Under the pieces are notes generated by a model. That model saw only the letters and a program-made list of their open reading frames with translations, was not told the DNA's origin and did not search any database. Positions 18,799 through 30,304 of a stretch of DNA of 64,000 nucleotides are shown here, piece by piece (within the stretch, counting starts at the first letter, position 1; every line of letters begins with the position of its first letter). The stretch is from Marinomonas aquiplantarum. Its GTDB lineage: Bacteria; Pseudomonadota; Gammaproteobacteria; Pseudomonadales; Marinomonadaceae. The stretch lies in NCBI RefSeq assembly GCF_003314975.1, contig NZ_QNRF01000003.1, forward strand, positions 434,001-498,000, read 5' to 3'. A program made the translations under genes and the position numbers.

Positions 18799-19287
18799 CT
18801 AATCGAGAATAGCCGCACTAATTTTGCTGCTATCAAGGCCGAGCGGTCGACTTTCAAGATTTTGTCGCTCCGCTACTTGGCGCACATCGTTTCGGCGCAC
18901 CAATTGCTCTAAACTAATTTGACTTAAAAAGTCATGTATTTGATCACTTAAGTCACACCACAAGTGATGGGTTAGACAAGTATGACCACTCTGGCAGTCA
19001 CTGCGCCCTTTACAGCCTGTCGCATCGACTGACTCATTCACCGCATCCACAATTTGCGCAACGTAAATATCATTATTGGAACGACTCAAACGATAACCAC
19101 CGCCGGGGCCGCGCACACTGATAACCAATGCCTTCTTACGAAGTTTGGAAAACAATTGCTCAAGATAGGAAAGGGAAATCCCTTGTCGCTCAGAAATATC
19201 CGACAAAGAGACCGGCCCTTTGCTCGAATGTAATGCCAGATCTAGCATGGCGGTTACTGCATAGCGACCTTTTGTTGTAAGACGCAT
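18799..19287 (-). CDS. iscR: Rrf2-family Fe-S regulator IscR
   Basis: Transcription factor with a winged helix whose DNA recognition changes with a [2Fe-2S] cluster. The N-terminus [18 protein letters not shown] and the recognition helix region [15 protein letters not shown] are diagnostic, and the cluster cysteines are in [13 protein letters not shown] (about 93-105). It heads the suf genes rather than iscSUA, which is common in bacteria where Suf is the main system. Autoregulation is suggested by the palindromic site in its promoter. Confidence 0.96.
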   Translation of the reverse strand: MRLTTKGRYAVTAMLDLALHSSKGPVSLSDISERQGISLSYLEQLFSKLRKKALVISVRGPGGGYRLSRSNNDIYVAQIVDAVNESVDATGCKGRSDCQSGHTCLTHHLWCDLSDQIHDFLSQISLEQLVRRNDVRQVAERQNLESRPLGLDSSKISAAILD

Positions 19288-19320
19288 AAGCTACCCAATT
19301 AATACTTTCTGTAAGCCTAA

Positions 19321-19377
19321 ATAATACACAAAACCTAGTGTTTTTATCAAGTATTTACCTGACTAAAATACTAGGTT
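19321..19377 (-). promoter_or_regulatory. iscR-suf promoter with probable IscR operator
   Basis: On the minus strand a -35 box TTGATA (19350-19345) and a -10 box TATTAT (19326-19321) are separated by 18 bp. The arms AACCTAGT (19332-19339) and ACTAGGTT (19370-19377) form a perfect 8-bp inverted repeat around the -35 region. Adjacent sequence ACCTGACTAAAATACTAGGT (plus strand) resembles a type I IscR site. The promoter call is by consensus matching and the regulator is inferred from context. Confidence 0.6.
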
Positions 19378-19551
19378 ATTAACCAGCCAACCAAATTTTC
19401 GTGCGCATTTTACGTGGACTTGCATAAAAACTAAACCGCATATTGAGTTTTGAGCAGAAATTCATCGACAAACAGCCCCATAAAAAGGCTCCTAATTGCC
19501 CAAAAATCGCATAGAATAAATAGAAATCCATTCACCGATAGAAGAGTCATT

Positions 19552-20061
19552 ATGAAAGACAACAACGACAATTCATCAAACAGCGCAGGACAGAAGCCCA
19601 AAAGCGTACTTGTACCGTTTCTACTCTGCTTTATTCTCAGTGTTGGGGCATCTGGTGGCATCAGCTTTTTTCTCGTCAGCTCCTCTAAGGACGACCCAGA
19701 ACTAGACAGCACGTTAAGTAAGTACGATGCTCGCATCACGGATGTGCAGAATGCGCAAAAAAAATACAGCCTTCAAATTGATAAAATTGAAAAAGACAGT
19801 GAAGAGCTGAAACTCTATCTTCGCCACAGTAGTGCGACAGCCCTAAAAAATATCTTAATCAATCAAGAAGAGAACATTCAGTCTTACCTGAAAGTCATGA
19901 AATCGGCTATGAACGATTTATCACGTATCACACCGGACAGTGCCGATTGGAACAGCCAATACCAATACCGCTTGGACTTGGCTCTAAAGAACAGCCTGGA
20001 AAGAGAAGACTTGTTGCGCTTACTGAAAACCGGTGAACCCAACGAAAAAGCCTCACAATAA
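19552..20061 (+). CDS. Hypothetical membrane-anchored coiled-coil protein
   Basis: No family recognised. The 169-residue product has a polar, Asn/Ser-rich N-terminus, one hydrophobic helix (VLVPFLLCFILSVGASGGISFFLV, about 19-42) and a charged, largely helical C-terminal part (about 50-165), consistent with an inner-membrane anchor and a periplasmic coiled coil. The ORF is open from 19450, but the ATG at 19552 is preceded by a GAAGAG-like Shine-Dalgarno and begins the natural-looking MKDNNDN start. It is monocistronic, closed by the bidirectional hairpin at 20045-20072. The opposite-strand ORF over the same region looks like a shadow. Confidence 0.7.
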   Translation: MKDNNDNSSNSAGQKPKSVLVPFLLCFILSVGASGGISFFLVSSSKDDPELDSTLSKYDARITDVQNAQKKYSLQIDKIEKDSEELKLYLRHSSATALKNILINQEENIQSYLKVMKSAMNDLSRITPDSADWNSQYQYRLDLALKNSLEREDLLRLLKTGEPNEKASQ

Positions 20062-20072
20062 TGAGGCTTTTT
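20045..20072. terminator. Bidirectional rho-independent terminator
   Basis: AAAAAGCCTCA-caataa-TGAGGCTTTTT forms a perfect 11-bp stem with T runs on both strands. It overlaps the end of the hypothetical gene and sits just past the fadH stop, so it serves both convergent genes. Confidence 0.9.
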
Positions 20073-20115
20073 AGGATTACCAATTACTATCACCCCTTCG
20101 CAAGAGTAAGCTTAT

Positions 20116-22161
<2,046 letters not shown>

Positions 22162-22197
22162 TTAAATTTTAACTATTGCTGCTGCCCGCTCGCAATG

Positions 22198-22237
22198 TTG
22201 ACACCGTCAAGATAAGTTTTCATTTTGACATTGTCAA
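22198..22237. promoter_or_regulatory. Two TTGAC-N3-GTCAA operator palindromes between fadH and tetR
   Basis: TTGACACCGTCAA (22198-22210) and TTGACATTGTCAA (22225-22237) are the same 5-bp inverted repeat with 3-bp spacers, 27 bp apart. They lie in the 123-bp divergent intergenic region and are the obvious binding sites for the TetR protein encoded at 22261. Confidence 0.8.
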
Positions 22238-22260
22238 GTTAGCCAGATAATAATCACCAG

Positions 22261-22860
22261 ATGACAAACTCAAAAAAATATCATCATGGTGATCTCACCA
22301 AGTCGTTACTGGATTCTGCTTCCAGTTTAATCAAAGAACATGGCGTCGAAAGTTTAAGCATGCGCAAACTTGCCGACGTTGTTGGCGTATCACGTACAGC
22401 GCCTTACCATCACTTTAAAGATAAAAATGCCCTCCTGTGTGCCTTAGCGGAAAAAGGCTTTTATGAGCAGGAAGAACTGCTTTGTCAGCTTCTAAAACAA
22501 ACGCTCCCCACAGCAGACTTATTTAAACAGTATGTACACCTTTACTTAGAATACGCACAACAACACAGTGAAACTTATGACCTCATGTATGGACGAGTCA
22601 TCTGGAAAGCAGGCACACCGACAGACAGCTTAGTCGCGGCTTCGCGACAAACCTTTAAAACTTGGATTGATTGGGTAGAGAAACTACAACAGGAAAACAT
22701 CTTACCAGCAGACAACAGTGCCCTAAGAATAGGTCAAACGACTTGGGCTAGCCTACATGGATTGGCGAGATTCTATCTAGATGGGATTTACTTAGACAAA
22801 GAAGATTTAAGCGGCATGGTTGATCAAATGATCAAAAACCTATGCCGCTCACCTCACTGA
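22261..22860 (+). CDS. TetR/AcrR-family transcriptional regulator
   Basis: A 199-residue repressor-type protein. The N-terminal helix-turn-helix (about 10-55) contains LADVVGVSRTAPYHHFKDKNALLCALAE, followed by a ligand-binding domain of the TetR_C/WHG kind (YDLMYGRVIW, WASLHGLARFYLDGI). It is divergent from fadH and two identical palindromes lie between them, so it probably regulates fadH and itself, perhaps in response to acyl-CoA or another lipid signal. The ligand is inference. Confidence 0.9.
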   Translation: MTNSKKYHHGDLTKSLLDSASSLIKEHGVESLSMRKLADVVGVSRTAPYHHFKDKNALLCALAEKGFYEQEELLCQLLKQTLPTADLFKQYVHLYLEYAQQHSETYDLMYGRVIWKAGTPTDSLVAASRQTFKTWIDWVEKLQQENILPADNSALRIGQTTWASLHGLARFYLDGIYLDKEDLSGMVDQMIKNLCRSPH

Positions 22861-22895
22861 ACACCCGAATTTAATTTCGAAGTGGACGATACAAC

Positions 22896-23567
22896 TTAAT
22901 GGAACAAACGCGCTTCAAATAGATTGGATTGTTTGAAGCGATCTAATGTCTTCGCACCAGCTAACACAGCCAGATCCAACACCGGCTCTAATAACACAAC
23001 ACTCATATAAGCTAGGCTAAAACTGGCAACAGAACTGACACTTTCTGCGCCAAAGCCTTGTCCATAAAAAGCCCAAAATGCTACCCAAGCCACAATACCA
23101 CCTTGGTACATGAGGGACAGCTGCAATGTTTGTTTATAAGAAATATCTACATAGGCTGTGTTAGGTGAAATAACTCGTTTCGCCACCATGGACATGGCAA
23201 ACAATGGCAGCAATAAGGTCGTCATGTTCATACCATATTGCGGCAAATCAAACGGCGCAAAAAACACACCTTGAATCAATAAGCCTGACGCTAAACCAAT
23301 GGCCGCCGCCGCGGGACCAAATATGAGAAATAAGGTCGAGCCCAATATAAAGTGAACTTCTGACACACCAACGGCCTGATGAGGCAGCACTTCAAAAAAG
23401 AACAAAACCAACAAACTGGTCATCAGACTTCTTCCCAATAGTGAGAACAAACCGGACTGTTTAATTAATTCCAACGACGACTTGAGAGTTAATCCCACTG
23501 CCGCCAAAGCCGTACCATAACTCAATAACATCTTGGCGCCGTCAACAACACCTGCTTCAATATGCAT
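22896..23567 (-). CDS. CbiM-like cobalt/nickel ECF transporter substrate-specific component
   Basis: Predicted cobalt uptake membrane protein of 223 residues. The N-terminus MHIEAGVVDGAK matches the CbiM/NikM pattern (MHI, where His2 and the free N-terminus ligate the metal), and there are about six hydrophobic segments. The GTG/ATG upstream reading to 23597 is rejected because ATG 23567 has an AGGAGT Shine-Dalgarno 7 nt away and restores the conserved MHI start. No cbiN, cbiQ or cbiO follows, so it is a stand-alone component. The cobalamin riboswitch in its leader strongly supports a cobalt/B12 role. Confidence 0.85.
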   Translation of the reverse strand: MHIEAGVVDGAKMLLSYGTALAAVGLTLKSSLELIKQSGLFSLLGRSLMTSLLVLFFFEVLPHQAVGVSEVHFILGSTLFLIFGPAAAAIGLASGLLIQGVFFAPFDLPQYGMNMTTLLLPLFAMSMVAKRVISPNTAYVDISYKQTLQLSLMYQGGIVAWVAFWAFYGQGFGAESVSSVASFSLAYMSVVLLEPVLDLAVLAGAKTLDRFKQSNLFEARLFH

Positions 23568-23639
23568 TTTTTTACTCCTAATATGCAACACACTCACCCG
23601 TATGCGCTAAATCAGTATCTACTCATGTAGACTCTATCC

Positions 23640-23850
23640 ATGAAGGCCGGTCTCCGGACTTGTTAGCCTATTGATCGATCAACATTTACGACTCAACTCC
23701 TTCCCACCTTCGCAGTGCAATTGAATCCGTTAACCAAAGCTAAAACATACCGTTGCGGGGGCAGTACAGGCTTAGTATTCACATACCTGTTTCCCGTTTA
23801 CTCCGTCGCCAGCTTTTAGGTTGCGACATGACACCTTCATAATCCATTAC
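23640..23850 (-). ncRNA. Cobalamin (B12) riboswitch upstream of the CbiM-like gene
   Basis: Read on the minus strand, the leader contains the core GCCTGTACTGCCCCCGCAAC followed downstream by the B12 box AAGTCCGGAGACCGGCC (about 23660-23643), preceded by an AACGGGAAACAGGT block. These are the conserved elements of a class I cobalamin aptamer, in the right order and spacing. It ends about 70 nt before the start codon and predicts repression of the transporter when cobalamin is plentiful. Exact 5' boundary is approximate. Confidence 0.9.
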
Positions 23851-24223
23851 CCTGACGCACTTCAATTAAGCGACAGAATACGCCAAAGAGACTACTGCCT
23901 CTGTCTTCATTAGGCAATTTTAAATCGGCATTATTTTTATTTATGGGAAAACCATGAGATACCCAGCCTAAACAATAACAAGATGTAATTTTTCGTTACC
24001 AGTTTGCACTTTGTATGATCATTTAGACGCGGCAGATCACATTTAATAAAGAACTAAAGATTTGATTTTATTTACATTTTTAGAAAAAAGAAAAAAGCGA
24101 ATATATAGACACCTCAGTGATATTTCCTAGAGTCGAACTGCTATTCACAAAAAGACACTATTTCATCGAAAATAAAACACTAGAATTTACACTCAATTAT
24201 TGCGATGAAATTTGCGAGTTAGC

Positions 24224-25615
24224 ATGTCACATAGGAAAGTGAAAATTACACTGGTTAGTTTACTGTGTTCGTTTGGCTTAGCCTTCTTTTTAGGAGAAGC
24301 GGAAAGCAAGCGACTCTCACAACAAGCTTCCGCTGAACTGGCGCAAAAGAACGAAAAACAAATCGCCTTTCTGGAGAATTTATTCCATTCCATTTCTCTG
24401 GTGCTAAATCAGACTTCAGATCTCTATCAAGGACAATGCAATACCGACGTTCTAAACTTCATGCGAAAATCTATTTTTAATATTGATGGCGTGATCGAAA
24501 TTGGTGTTGTGAAACAAGGCAATAACAGAGGCACTTTAACCTGCAGCTCTTGGGGAGAAAGCGAAATTCAAGTTCGTAACCCTGAGTACCATGAAGGGTT
24601 CAAGTTTTCTGGTCCACACATCTCCAATTTGTATAACGAACAAATTTACGTAATCAAAAAGTCGACTCAAGAAATTGAATTCAGTGCTTTGATCAAACAC
24701 ACATCCATTGATAACTTACTGCAAAACATCAAGATAGATACCAACCCCAAAGGAGCGGACCTTGGAACCAATGAAGCAGAATTGCCTTCTGAATTCATAA
24801 GCAACCTATATTACAGTTACCAAGACAAACAAGAGTTGAACGCGTCTGATGTGTTTTACCTCTCTATCTTTGTGTTGTCGTTTTTGTTTTTTCAATTTAT
24901 CTCTATTCCTTTTTTAACCTTCCTAACAGACAAGAAAAGGCTAAAGCGTAAAATCTATTCCGATACATTTTTTAATGTTTACCAACCTATTATTGACTCA
25001 CAGAGCGGCTCTGTTTTTTCTTATGAAATTTTCACTCGCTGCCAAGACCAAGAGCACGCTGTCAGTATTATTAACAGCATCAAAAAGCACAATCTCTATG
25101 TTGACCATACTTTATGGCAACTGGATAAACTTTCGACAGAGCGCAGCCATTTTCATTGTAAAAATTTTCAAATCAACCTTTCCGCTAAGCATTTGGTAAA
25201 CAGTAAAATGATGGATTATTTAGCCTCCATTGATGCGGCTGCACGACAAGAGATTATTATTGAGATTACCGAAGATGAGGACTTGTTCCTCAACCGAGAG
25301 AAAATCCAAATGACCATAAAAACGCTCAAAGAGCTAGGTTACCGTTTTGCTTTGGATGACTTTGGGTCTGGCTTTTCGAACTTTTCTTACATTTTTGAGT
25401 TCGACTTCGATTTCATTAAGATCGATAAGAGCATTCTAAAATCAAAGAACGGCGAATTTTTGGTGTCTTTCATTGAAATTTTCAAAACCCTCAACATCCC
25501 CTGTATCATTGAAGGGGTTGAAGACAAGGAAGACCAAGACAGACTAACCAGTCTTGATGTTCGCTATCACCAAGGCTGGCTCTATGGCAAACCGAAAAAA
25601 GCAGGCATGGCTTAA
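24224..25615 (+). CDS. CSS-motif EAL-domain cyclic-di-GMP phosphodiesterase
   Basis: Inner-membrane c-di-GMP phosphodiesterase of the redox-sensing CSS-EAL family. A transmembrane helix (about 8-25) is followed by a periplasmic domain with the signature TCSSWGE (about 105), a second helix (VFYLSIFVLSFLFFQFISIPF, about 210-232) and a cytoplasmic EAL domain (about 240-463). Catalytic blocks: QINLSAKHL, IEITEDED, FALDDFGSGFS, IKIDKS, EGVED. The EAL tripeptide itself reads EIF (SYEIFTR), a known type of variation in this family. In relatives, a periplasmic disulfide controls activity. ATG 24224 is preferred over the TTG at 24212. About 370 bp upstream (23851-24223) hold only its presumed promoter. 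Confidence 0.88.
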   Translation: MSHRKVKITLVSLLCSFGLAFFLGEAESKRLSQQASAELAQKNEKQIAFLENLFHSISLVLNQTSDLYQGQCNTDVLNFMRKSIFNIDGVIEIGVVKQGNNRGTLTCSSWGESEIQVRNPEYHEGFKFSGPHISNLYNEQIYVIKKSTQEIEFSALIKHTSIDNLLQNIKIDTNPKGADLGTNEAELPSEFISNLYYSYQDKQELNASDVFYLSIFVLSFLFFQFISIPFLTFLTDKKRLKRKIYSDTFFNVYQPIIDSQSGSVFSYEIFTRCQDQEHAVSIINSIKKHNLYVDHTLWQLDKLSTERSHFHCKNFQINLSAKHLVNSKMMDYLASIDAAARQEIIIEITEDEDLFLNREKIQMTIKTLKELGYRFALDDFGSGFSNFSYIFEFDFDFIKIDKSILKSKNGEFLVSFIEIFKTLNIPCIIEGVEDKEDQDRLTSLDVRYHQGWLYGKPKKAGMA

Positions 25616-25668
25616 GGAACAACGCAAATGGATGAGACTTGATAGACGCTGCTATCAAGTCTCAATAA

Positions 25669-26739
25669 TTATTGAGACGGCCGACGTCCAGACAAAGAAC
25701 TACGTTCATTCATTCTCGCCTCTACCCGCTTAAGTAAAGACGTACGATGGAAAATAGTGCCGCCAATAATACCAATGGAACTGCCGATAAAAATGTCCAA
25801 TAACCTATGCTGCAACAAGATATCAGTCGACATATTAGCGCTGGTAAATTCCGCCATAATCACTGTTAGAGGAGTAATAAAAATCACGGCGGCGCCGTAG
25901 TTTTTAACGATTAACACCTCAATCAAAAACTGAAACATAAACATGAACAAAGCCAAATACCAGTAATTAGGCTGAATCGAAAAAACACACCAAGCCAACC
26001 CCATACCAATCACAGTGCCAATGATTCGATGTACATTTCGATGCCAAATCATGCGATAGGTTGCCCCTTGCAAAATGGCCGCACAGGAAATCGGCACCCA
26101 AAGAGCATTGGCTAACTGTAACCACATAGCGATCAAATAAGACAAACCAATAAAGAACGCGACCAAAAAACCTTCCAATAAAATCGCATTCACTCGAGGA
26201 TCGGTTTCAAATTGACTGAGCGGTAGATCGTTCGCGCCAGTCATCAAGCTGTAAATAAAAGCAATAACACATGCCATCATGCCGCCCAAAGCCACCATTC
26301 CAACATTGGCTGGCAGTTTCGCTAAATCAAACGGTAAATAAATGGCCAATGCCGATACTAAGATAAAGAAAAAACTCCCTGGCGGCGGTAAACAGTAATA
26401 TCGAGTAATCACGATGGCACCGAAGGATAAAATAGCCAAGGCTAAAGCCGCAGTATACGGGTTAAAACTCGACAAAGCCCCGACACTAAAGCACAACATA
26501 AAGCCGAATGAACACATCGCCATGGTTACCATACGATGTGCCGTGCGAGTTTTCGGTAAATATAGAATCACCATGGCCCCCAAACTGGCTAAAGTAGCAA
26601 TGGCGAACTGACCCAATGCCGCACCAATAAGAGGAGGAATACCAACACAAATAGCCGCCACGACCGCAATGTGCCAAGGACGTTTCACCTCACTCCATGA
26701 AAACAGACTTCCTAATTGCTCTTTAATTGACTTCAGCAA
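25669..26739 (-). CDS. FUSC-family inner-membrane protein
   Basis: A 356-residue protein with about ten hydrophobic segments and two repeats of the FUSC/aromatic-acid-exporter type. The second half contains ANALWVPISCAAILQGATYR and a following HRIIGTVIGMGLAW, the hallmark of YccS/YhcP-like proteins. It lacks the long cytoplasmic domain of full-length YccS. Function is probably export or membrane homeostasis; the substrate is unknown. It follows yegD by 37 bp on the same strand, so they may be cotranscribed. Confidence 0.75.
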   Translation of the reverse strand: MLKSIKEQLGSLFSWSEVKRPWHIAVVAAICVGIPPLIGAALGQFAIATLASLGAMVILYLPKTRTAHRMVTMAMCSFGFMLCFSVGALSSFNPYTAALALAILSFGAIVITRYYCLPPPGSFFFILVSALAIYLPFDLAKLPANVGMVALGGMMACVIAFIYSLMTGANDLPLSQFETDPRVNAILLEGFLVAFFIGLSYLIAMWLQLANALWVPISCAAILQGATYRMIWHRNVHRIIGTVIGMGLAWCVFSIQPNYWYLALFMFMFQFLIEVLIVKNYGAAVIFITPLTVIMAEFTSANMSTDILLQHRLLDIFIGSSIGIIGGTIFHRTSLLKRVEARMNERSSLSGRRPSQ

Positions 26740-26776
26740 TGAAACACTCCTTTATTGATCTGACAGAATGTACATA

Positions 26777-28141
26777 TTAACGGTAAATTCGTTCAGCCCA
26801 CACACTTAACCCAGATGCTACGCTACCAAAATGATCTCCATCTACGACAGGAATACGGCCAATTTCAGCTTCAATAGCAGCTCGGATAACAGGAGATTGA
26901 GCCGAACCGCCAGTGATGTAAATGAGGTCAGGTTGTTCTCCTGCTTGCTCAATGGCTTCGATCATCAAAGACAGCATTTTCTGCAACGGCGGCGCTATAG
27001 ATTTCGCCATGGCTTCACGAGGCAAACTCAACGACAATTCGGCTTCAATGTAATCCAATGAAACTTGATGAGATAACGAACTTGAAAGGGCTATTTTAAC
27101 CTCTTCCGCATTACGAACAATGTGAAAGTTTTGCTTATCTTCTCGCAATCGAGCAAAACGAGAAAGCAATTCAGGGTGCTCAGCATCTCGTAACAACTCT
27201 TCTATCTGTTGCTGAGTTTGCTGACTATTGAACGTAGAAATAGCTGACACATCATTGGTGGTCACGGCATTCCAATACAATTGCGTCGGCATGGGTAAAC
27301 CGGTTTTAAGTCTCGAGTCCATTCCAAACAATGGCATAAAATGCTTACCCGCAATACGTATGTCTAAATCATTCCCCCCAACGCGTTCACCCGTATGGGC
27401 CAGAAAGTCCTCTTTACGGTCTAATTTTTCAGCATAACTTGGTCCCATTCTGACCATCGCACAATCCGTTGTACCACCACCGATATCAACCACTAAAACC
27501 GTTTTATCTTGCTCAAGTCTGGTTTCGAAATCTAACCCTGCGGCAATCGGTTCATATAAAAACTCAACAAACTCAAAACCCGCTCTTTTACTGGCCGTTG
27601 TCAGAATATCAAGGGCTTGACGATTACTCGCTTCAGCATTGATTCCTTGAAAGTTAACAGGCCGACCAATAACAGTTCGCGTTAAACGGTGCCCTAATGC
27701 CGCTTCGGCTTTTTGCTTAACATTCTGCATCATGCACGCGACCACATCCTCAAAGAAATGAATGTGTTCACGGCGTAAACCCGACCCGCCTAAAAAAGAC
27801 TTTGGCGATTTGACAAAATAGCCTTCTTCTGGAAAATCATAATATTCAGCAAAGGCTTTTCGACCAAAAAACAAGACTTGATCGTCCTGCCTTATATCCT
27901 CTTCTCGACGCACTCGCTGTGCTCGTAACAGAGCAGCTTGCCTATCGTGAAGAAAGGCTTGGCGTTGTGCCTCATCAAGCATATTATGGCCGACGGATTC
28001 CGTTATCAGGTCTCGATCGAGTGCGTATAATGTGGACGGCAGAAATGCGTTGTTCTCTTCCAAAGGAAGTAGACGTGCCCCCTCCTCAGACATAACCCCC
28101 ATTGCGCAATTAGATGTGCCATAATCGAAACCACAAATCAT
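26777..28141 (-). CDS. yegD: Hsp70-family chaperone-like protein YegD
   Basis: A 454-residue actin/Hsp70-fold ATPase lacking the DnaK substrate-binding domain, the YegD pattern. Phosphate-binding motifs: FDYGTSNCAMG (about 5-15), VLVVDIGGGTTDCA (about 215-228) and the adenosine motif YITGGSAQSPVI (about 407). Function in bacteria is poorly defined; a chaperone-like or regulatory ATPase is likely. The start MICGFDYGTS is well placed for the first phosphate loop. Confidence 0.9.
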   Translation of the reverse strand: MICGFDYGTSNCAMGVMSEEGARLLPLEENNAFLPSTLYALDRDLITESVGHNMLDEAQRQAFLHDRQAALLRAQRVRREEDIRQDDQVLFFGRKAFAEYYDFPEEGYFVKSPKSFLGGSGLRREHIHFFEDVVACMMQNVKQKAEAALGHRLTRTVIGRPVNFQGINAEASNRQALDILTTASKRAGFEFVEFLYEPIAAGLDFETRLEQDKTVLVVDIGGGTTDCAMVRMGPSYAEKLDRKEDFLAHTGERVGGNDLDIRIAGKHFMPLFGMDSRLKTGLPMPTQLYWNAVTTNDVSAISTFNSQQTQQQIEELLRDAEHPELLSRFARLREDKQNFHIVRNAEEVKIALSSSLSHQVSLDYIEAELSLSLPREAMAKSIAPPLQKMLSLMIEAIEQAGEQPDLIYITGGSAQSPVIRAAIEAEIGRIPVVDGDHFGSVASGLSVWAERIYR

Positions 28142-28370
28142 TTGTTAAACCTGACCTTATATTCACGAATGTTTTGAAAAGCAGCGGACGATAACATAGA
28201 GACAATAGACTGTCAGCTAAGCTGATCTAACAATTAAATGCGTCAATGACATTCTAAAAATAAACCAGCCAAACGCAGCGAAAGAATAAAAAACGCTCAA
28301 AGGAACAATACTGAGATCACCATAAATTTAGTGTTTATGGATAACACACACTAACCAATAGGAGCAGATA

Positions 28371-30281
28371 ATGCACCTTTCGCTACAAAGCAAAATCATG
28401 TTACAAGCCATACTGGTTGCCGTTATTATTGCTATCGGAGTCGGTGGCGTTTCCTTTTACGATTTCACCACCAGCAGTGAAGCCAGAATCAAATCGGAAG
28501 CGAGTTCACAGGCCGAATCCATCTCCACATACATTAACGCTTGGTCCGATGATCGTTCAAACACGATGAAAGCCGTCAAACAAAAAATTGAACGGGCATT
28601 AACCGCCAACCCACAAGCTAACGAACAACAAATTCTCGATATATTGCAGCAAGCACAAAGCAGTTTGAGTTTTGGAATGACATTTTTAGGGCTTGAAAAT
28701 GGCGCTATGTATCGACACAACCCTGCCTTGAATAGTGCTGATTACGATCCGAGAGTTCGTAGCTGGTACAAAGACGCCAAAAGCAAACAATCTGCTTATG
28801 TCACCGCCCCCTATATTTCTTCGTCAACGAAAAAGCTCTCTATGACGTTTGTTGAACCCATTATTATCAATGGGCAATTTAAAGGAGCCATTGGCGGTTT
28901 AGTATTTTTAGATGATTTACTGGACAAAATTACCGCGATGAATGTGCTTGGTGATGGCTATAGCACTTTGCTTGATGGTAACGGAAAAATCATTGCGCAC
29001 CCAAATAAAGCCCTTATTCTAAAAGAAGCGACTGAGTTATCCCCAAATTTAACAGCAAGCTTTTTAAATGAGGCCCGACGCACAGCCAAATTCACCAATC
29101 TAACCATCCAAAACCAAGACACCTTAATGTACGCCAGTAAAATTGAGAATAGCCCTTGGGTGTTAGGGTTAATGATGGATCAAAAAACGCTAGACGCACC
29201 ACTTTACAAACTGGGTTTAAACATTCTCATTGCAGTGGTCATTTTATTAGTGCTGGTTTCTCTGGTCGTTATGCAGATTTCACGCATTCTATTAAAAGAC
29301 TTACGACGTGTTTCTGACAGTATGGCGCAAATCGCTCAGGGTAATGGCGATCTTACCCAGCGCTTAACGACTCACTCAAAAGACGAAATTTCGGAACTGG
29401 TCAACAACTTCAACCACTTCGTTGCCCTACTACAAACCACCATTTCGCACTTAAAAAAAATCGGTGTGGATTTATCCGACCAAGCTAATGCCTCTTATCG
29501 TTCATCACAACAGAGCGCTCAAAAACTGGAAGAACAACAAGGCAATATTTCCATGGTTGCCACCGCCATTCATCAGATGGCACAAGCCACACAAGAAATC
29601 GCCAGCAATGCCACCAACACCGCGAATAATGCCGATGAAACGGTCGCGTCGAGCAACCTTGGTCAGCAACAAGTAGAGAAAAGCCAGAACAGCATTCGTG
29701 CCCTAGCCTCTGATATAGAGGGTGTTGCAGATGTGATCAATAATTTGAGCCAAAACGCCGATGGTATTAATACCATCCTGACTACGATTTCAGGAATTGC
29801 TGAACAAACGAATTTACTGGCGCTAAATGCTGCTATCGAAGCCGCACGAGCAGGCGAACAAGGCCGAGGATTTGCCGTGGTCGCCGATGAAGTTCGCGTC
29901 TTGTCACAACGTACTTACAGTTCCATTGAAGAAATTCAATCCATGATTGAAGCACTGCAAGGCATTACAAAAGACGCGGTGAATAAAATCAAATTAAGTC
30001 ATAACAAAGCAGAAAGCAGTGTGTTGGATGTCAATGAAGCCAAAAACAGCTTAGACCAAATCCAACACTCAGTGACCATGATCAATGATCGTGCTGCACA
30101 AATTGCTACTGCAACAGAAGAGCAAACCAGCGTCACGGCGGAAGTGAATCAAAACACAGCTGACATTCAACAGAGTGCCACCGAACTGGTCACATTGGCT
30201 TCAGACAGTGCGACCCGCGCGGAAGACCTCAAAACACTTTCAGACGATCTAATGAAAAACATTAATCACTTTCGAACCTAA
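28371..30281 (+). CDS. Methyl-accepting chemotaxis protein with periplasmic Cache domain
   Basis: Chemoreceptor of 636 residues. TM1 at about 8-28, a periplasmic double-Cache (dCache_1) sensor at about 35-275 ([29 protein letters not shown]), TM2 at about 280-302, HAMP at about 303-355, then a methyl-accepting coiled coil with the hairpin [20 protein letters not shown] (about 480-500). The dCache pocket motif with YxxRxWY and D suggests amino-acid or amine ligands, but the sequence does not fix which one. Preceded by an AGGAGCAG Shine-Dalgarno and closed by its own terminator. Confidence 0.95.
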   Translation: MHLSLQSKIMLQAILVAVIIAIGVGGVSFYDFTTSSEARIKSEASSQAESISTYINAWSDDRSNTMKAVKQKIERALTANPQANEQQILDILQQAQSSLSFGMTFLGLENGAMYRHNPALNSADYDPRVRSWYKDAKSKQSAYVTAPYISSSTKKLSMTFVEPIIINGQFKGAIGGLVFLDDLLDKITAMNVLGDGYSTLLDGNGKIIAHPNKALILKEATELSPNLTASFLNEARRTAKFTNLTIQNQDTLMYASKIENSPWVLGLMMDQKTLDAPLYKLGLNILIAVVILLVLVSLVVMQISRILLKDLRRVSDSMAQIAQGNGDLTQRLTTHSKDEISELVNNFNHFVALLQTTISHLKKIGVDLSDQANASYRSSQQSAQKLEEQQGNISMVATAIHQMAQATQEIASNATNTANNADETVASSNLGQQQVEKSQNSIRALASDIEGVADVINNLSQNADGINTILTTISGIAEQTNLLALNAAIEAARAGEQGRGFAVVADEVRVLSQRTYSSIEEIQSMIEALQGITKDAVNKIKLSHNKAESSVLDVNEAKNSLDQIQHSVTMINDRAAQIATATEEQTSVTAEVNQNTADIQQSATELVTLASDSATRAEDLKTLSDDLMKNINHFRT

Positions 30282-30304
30282 ACCGGCTTCGCCCTCTCTA
30301 AAAC

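Noticed and set aside
19431-19739. Minus-strand ORF of 102 codons opposite the hypothetical gene at 19552
   Set aside because: No family, no ribosome-binding site and it conflicts with the plus-strand gene that has a start signal, membrane anchor and terminator.
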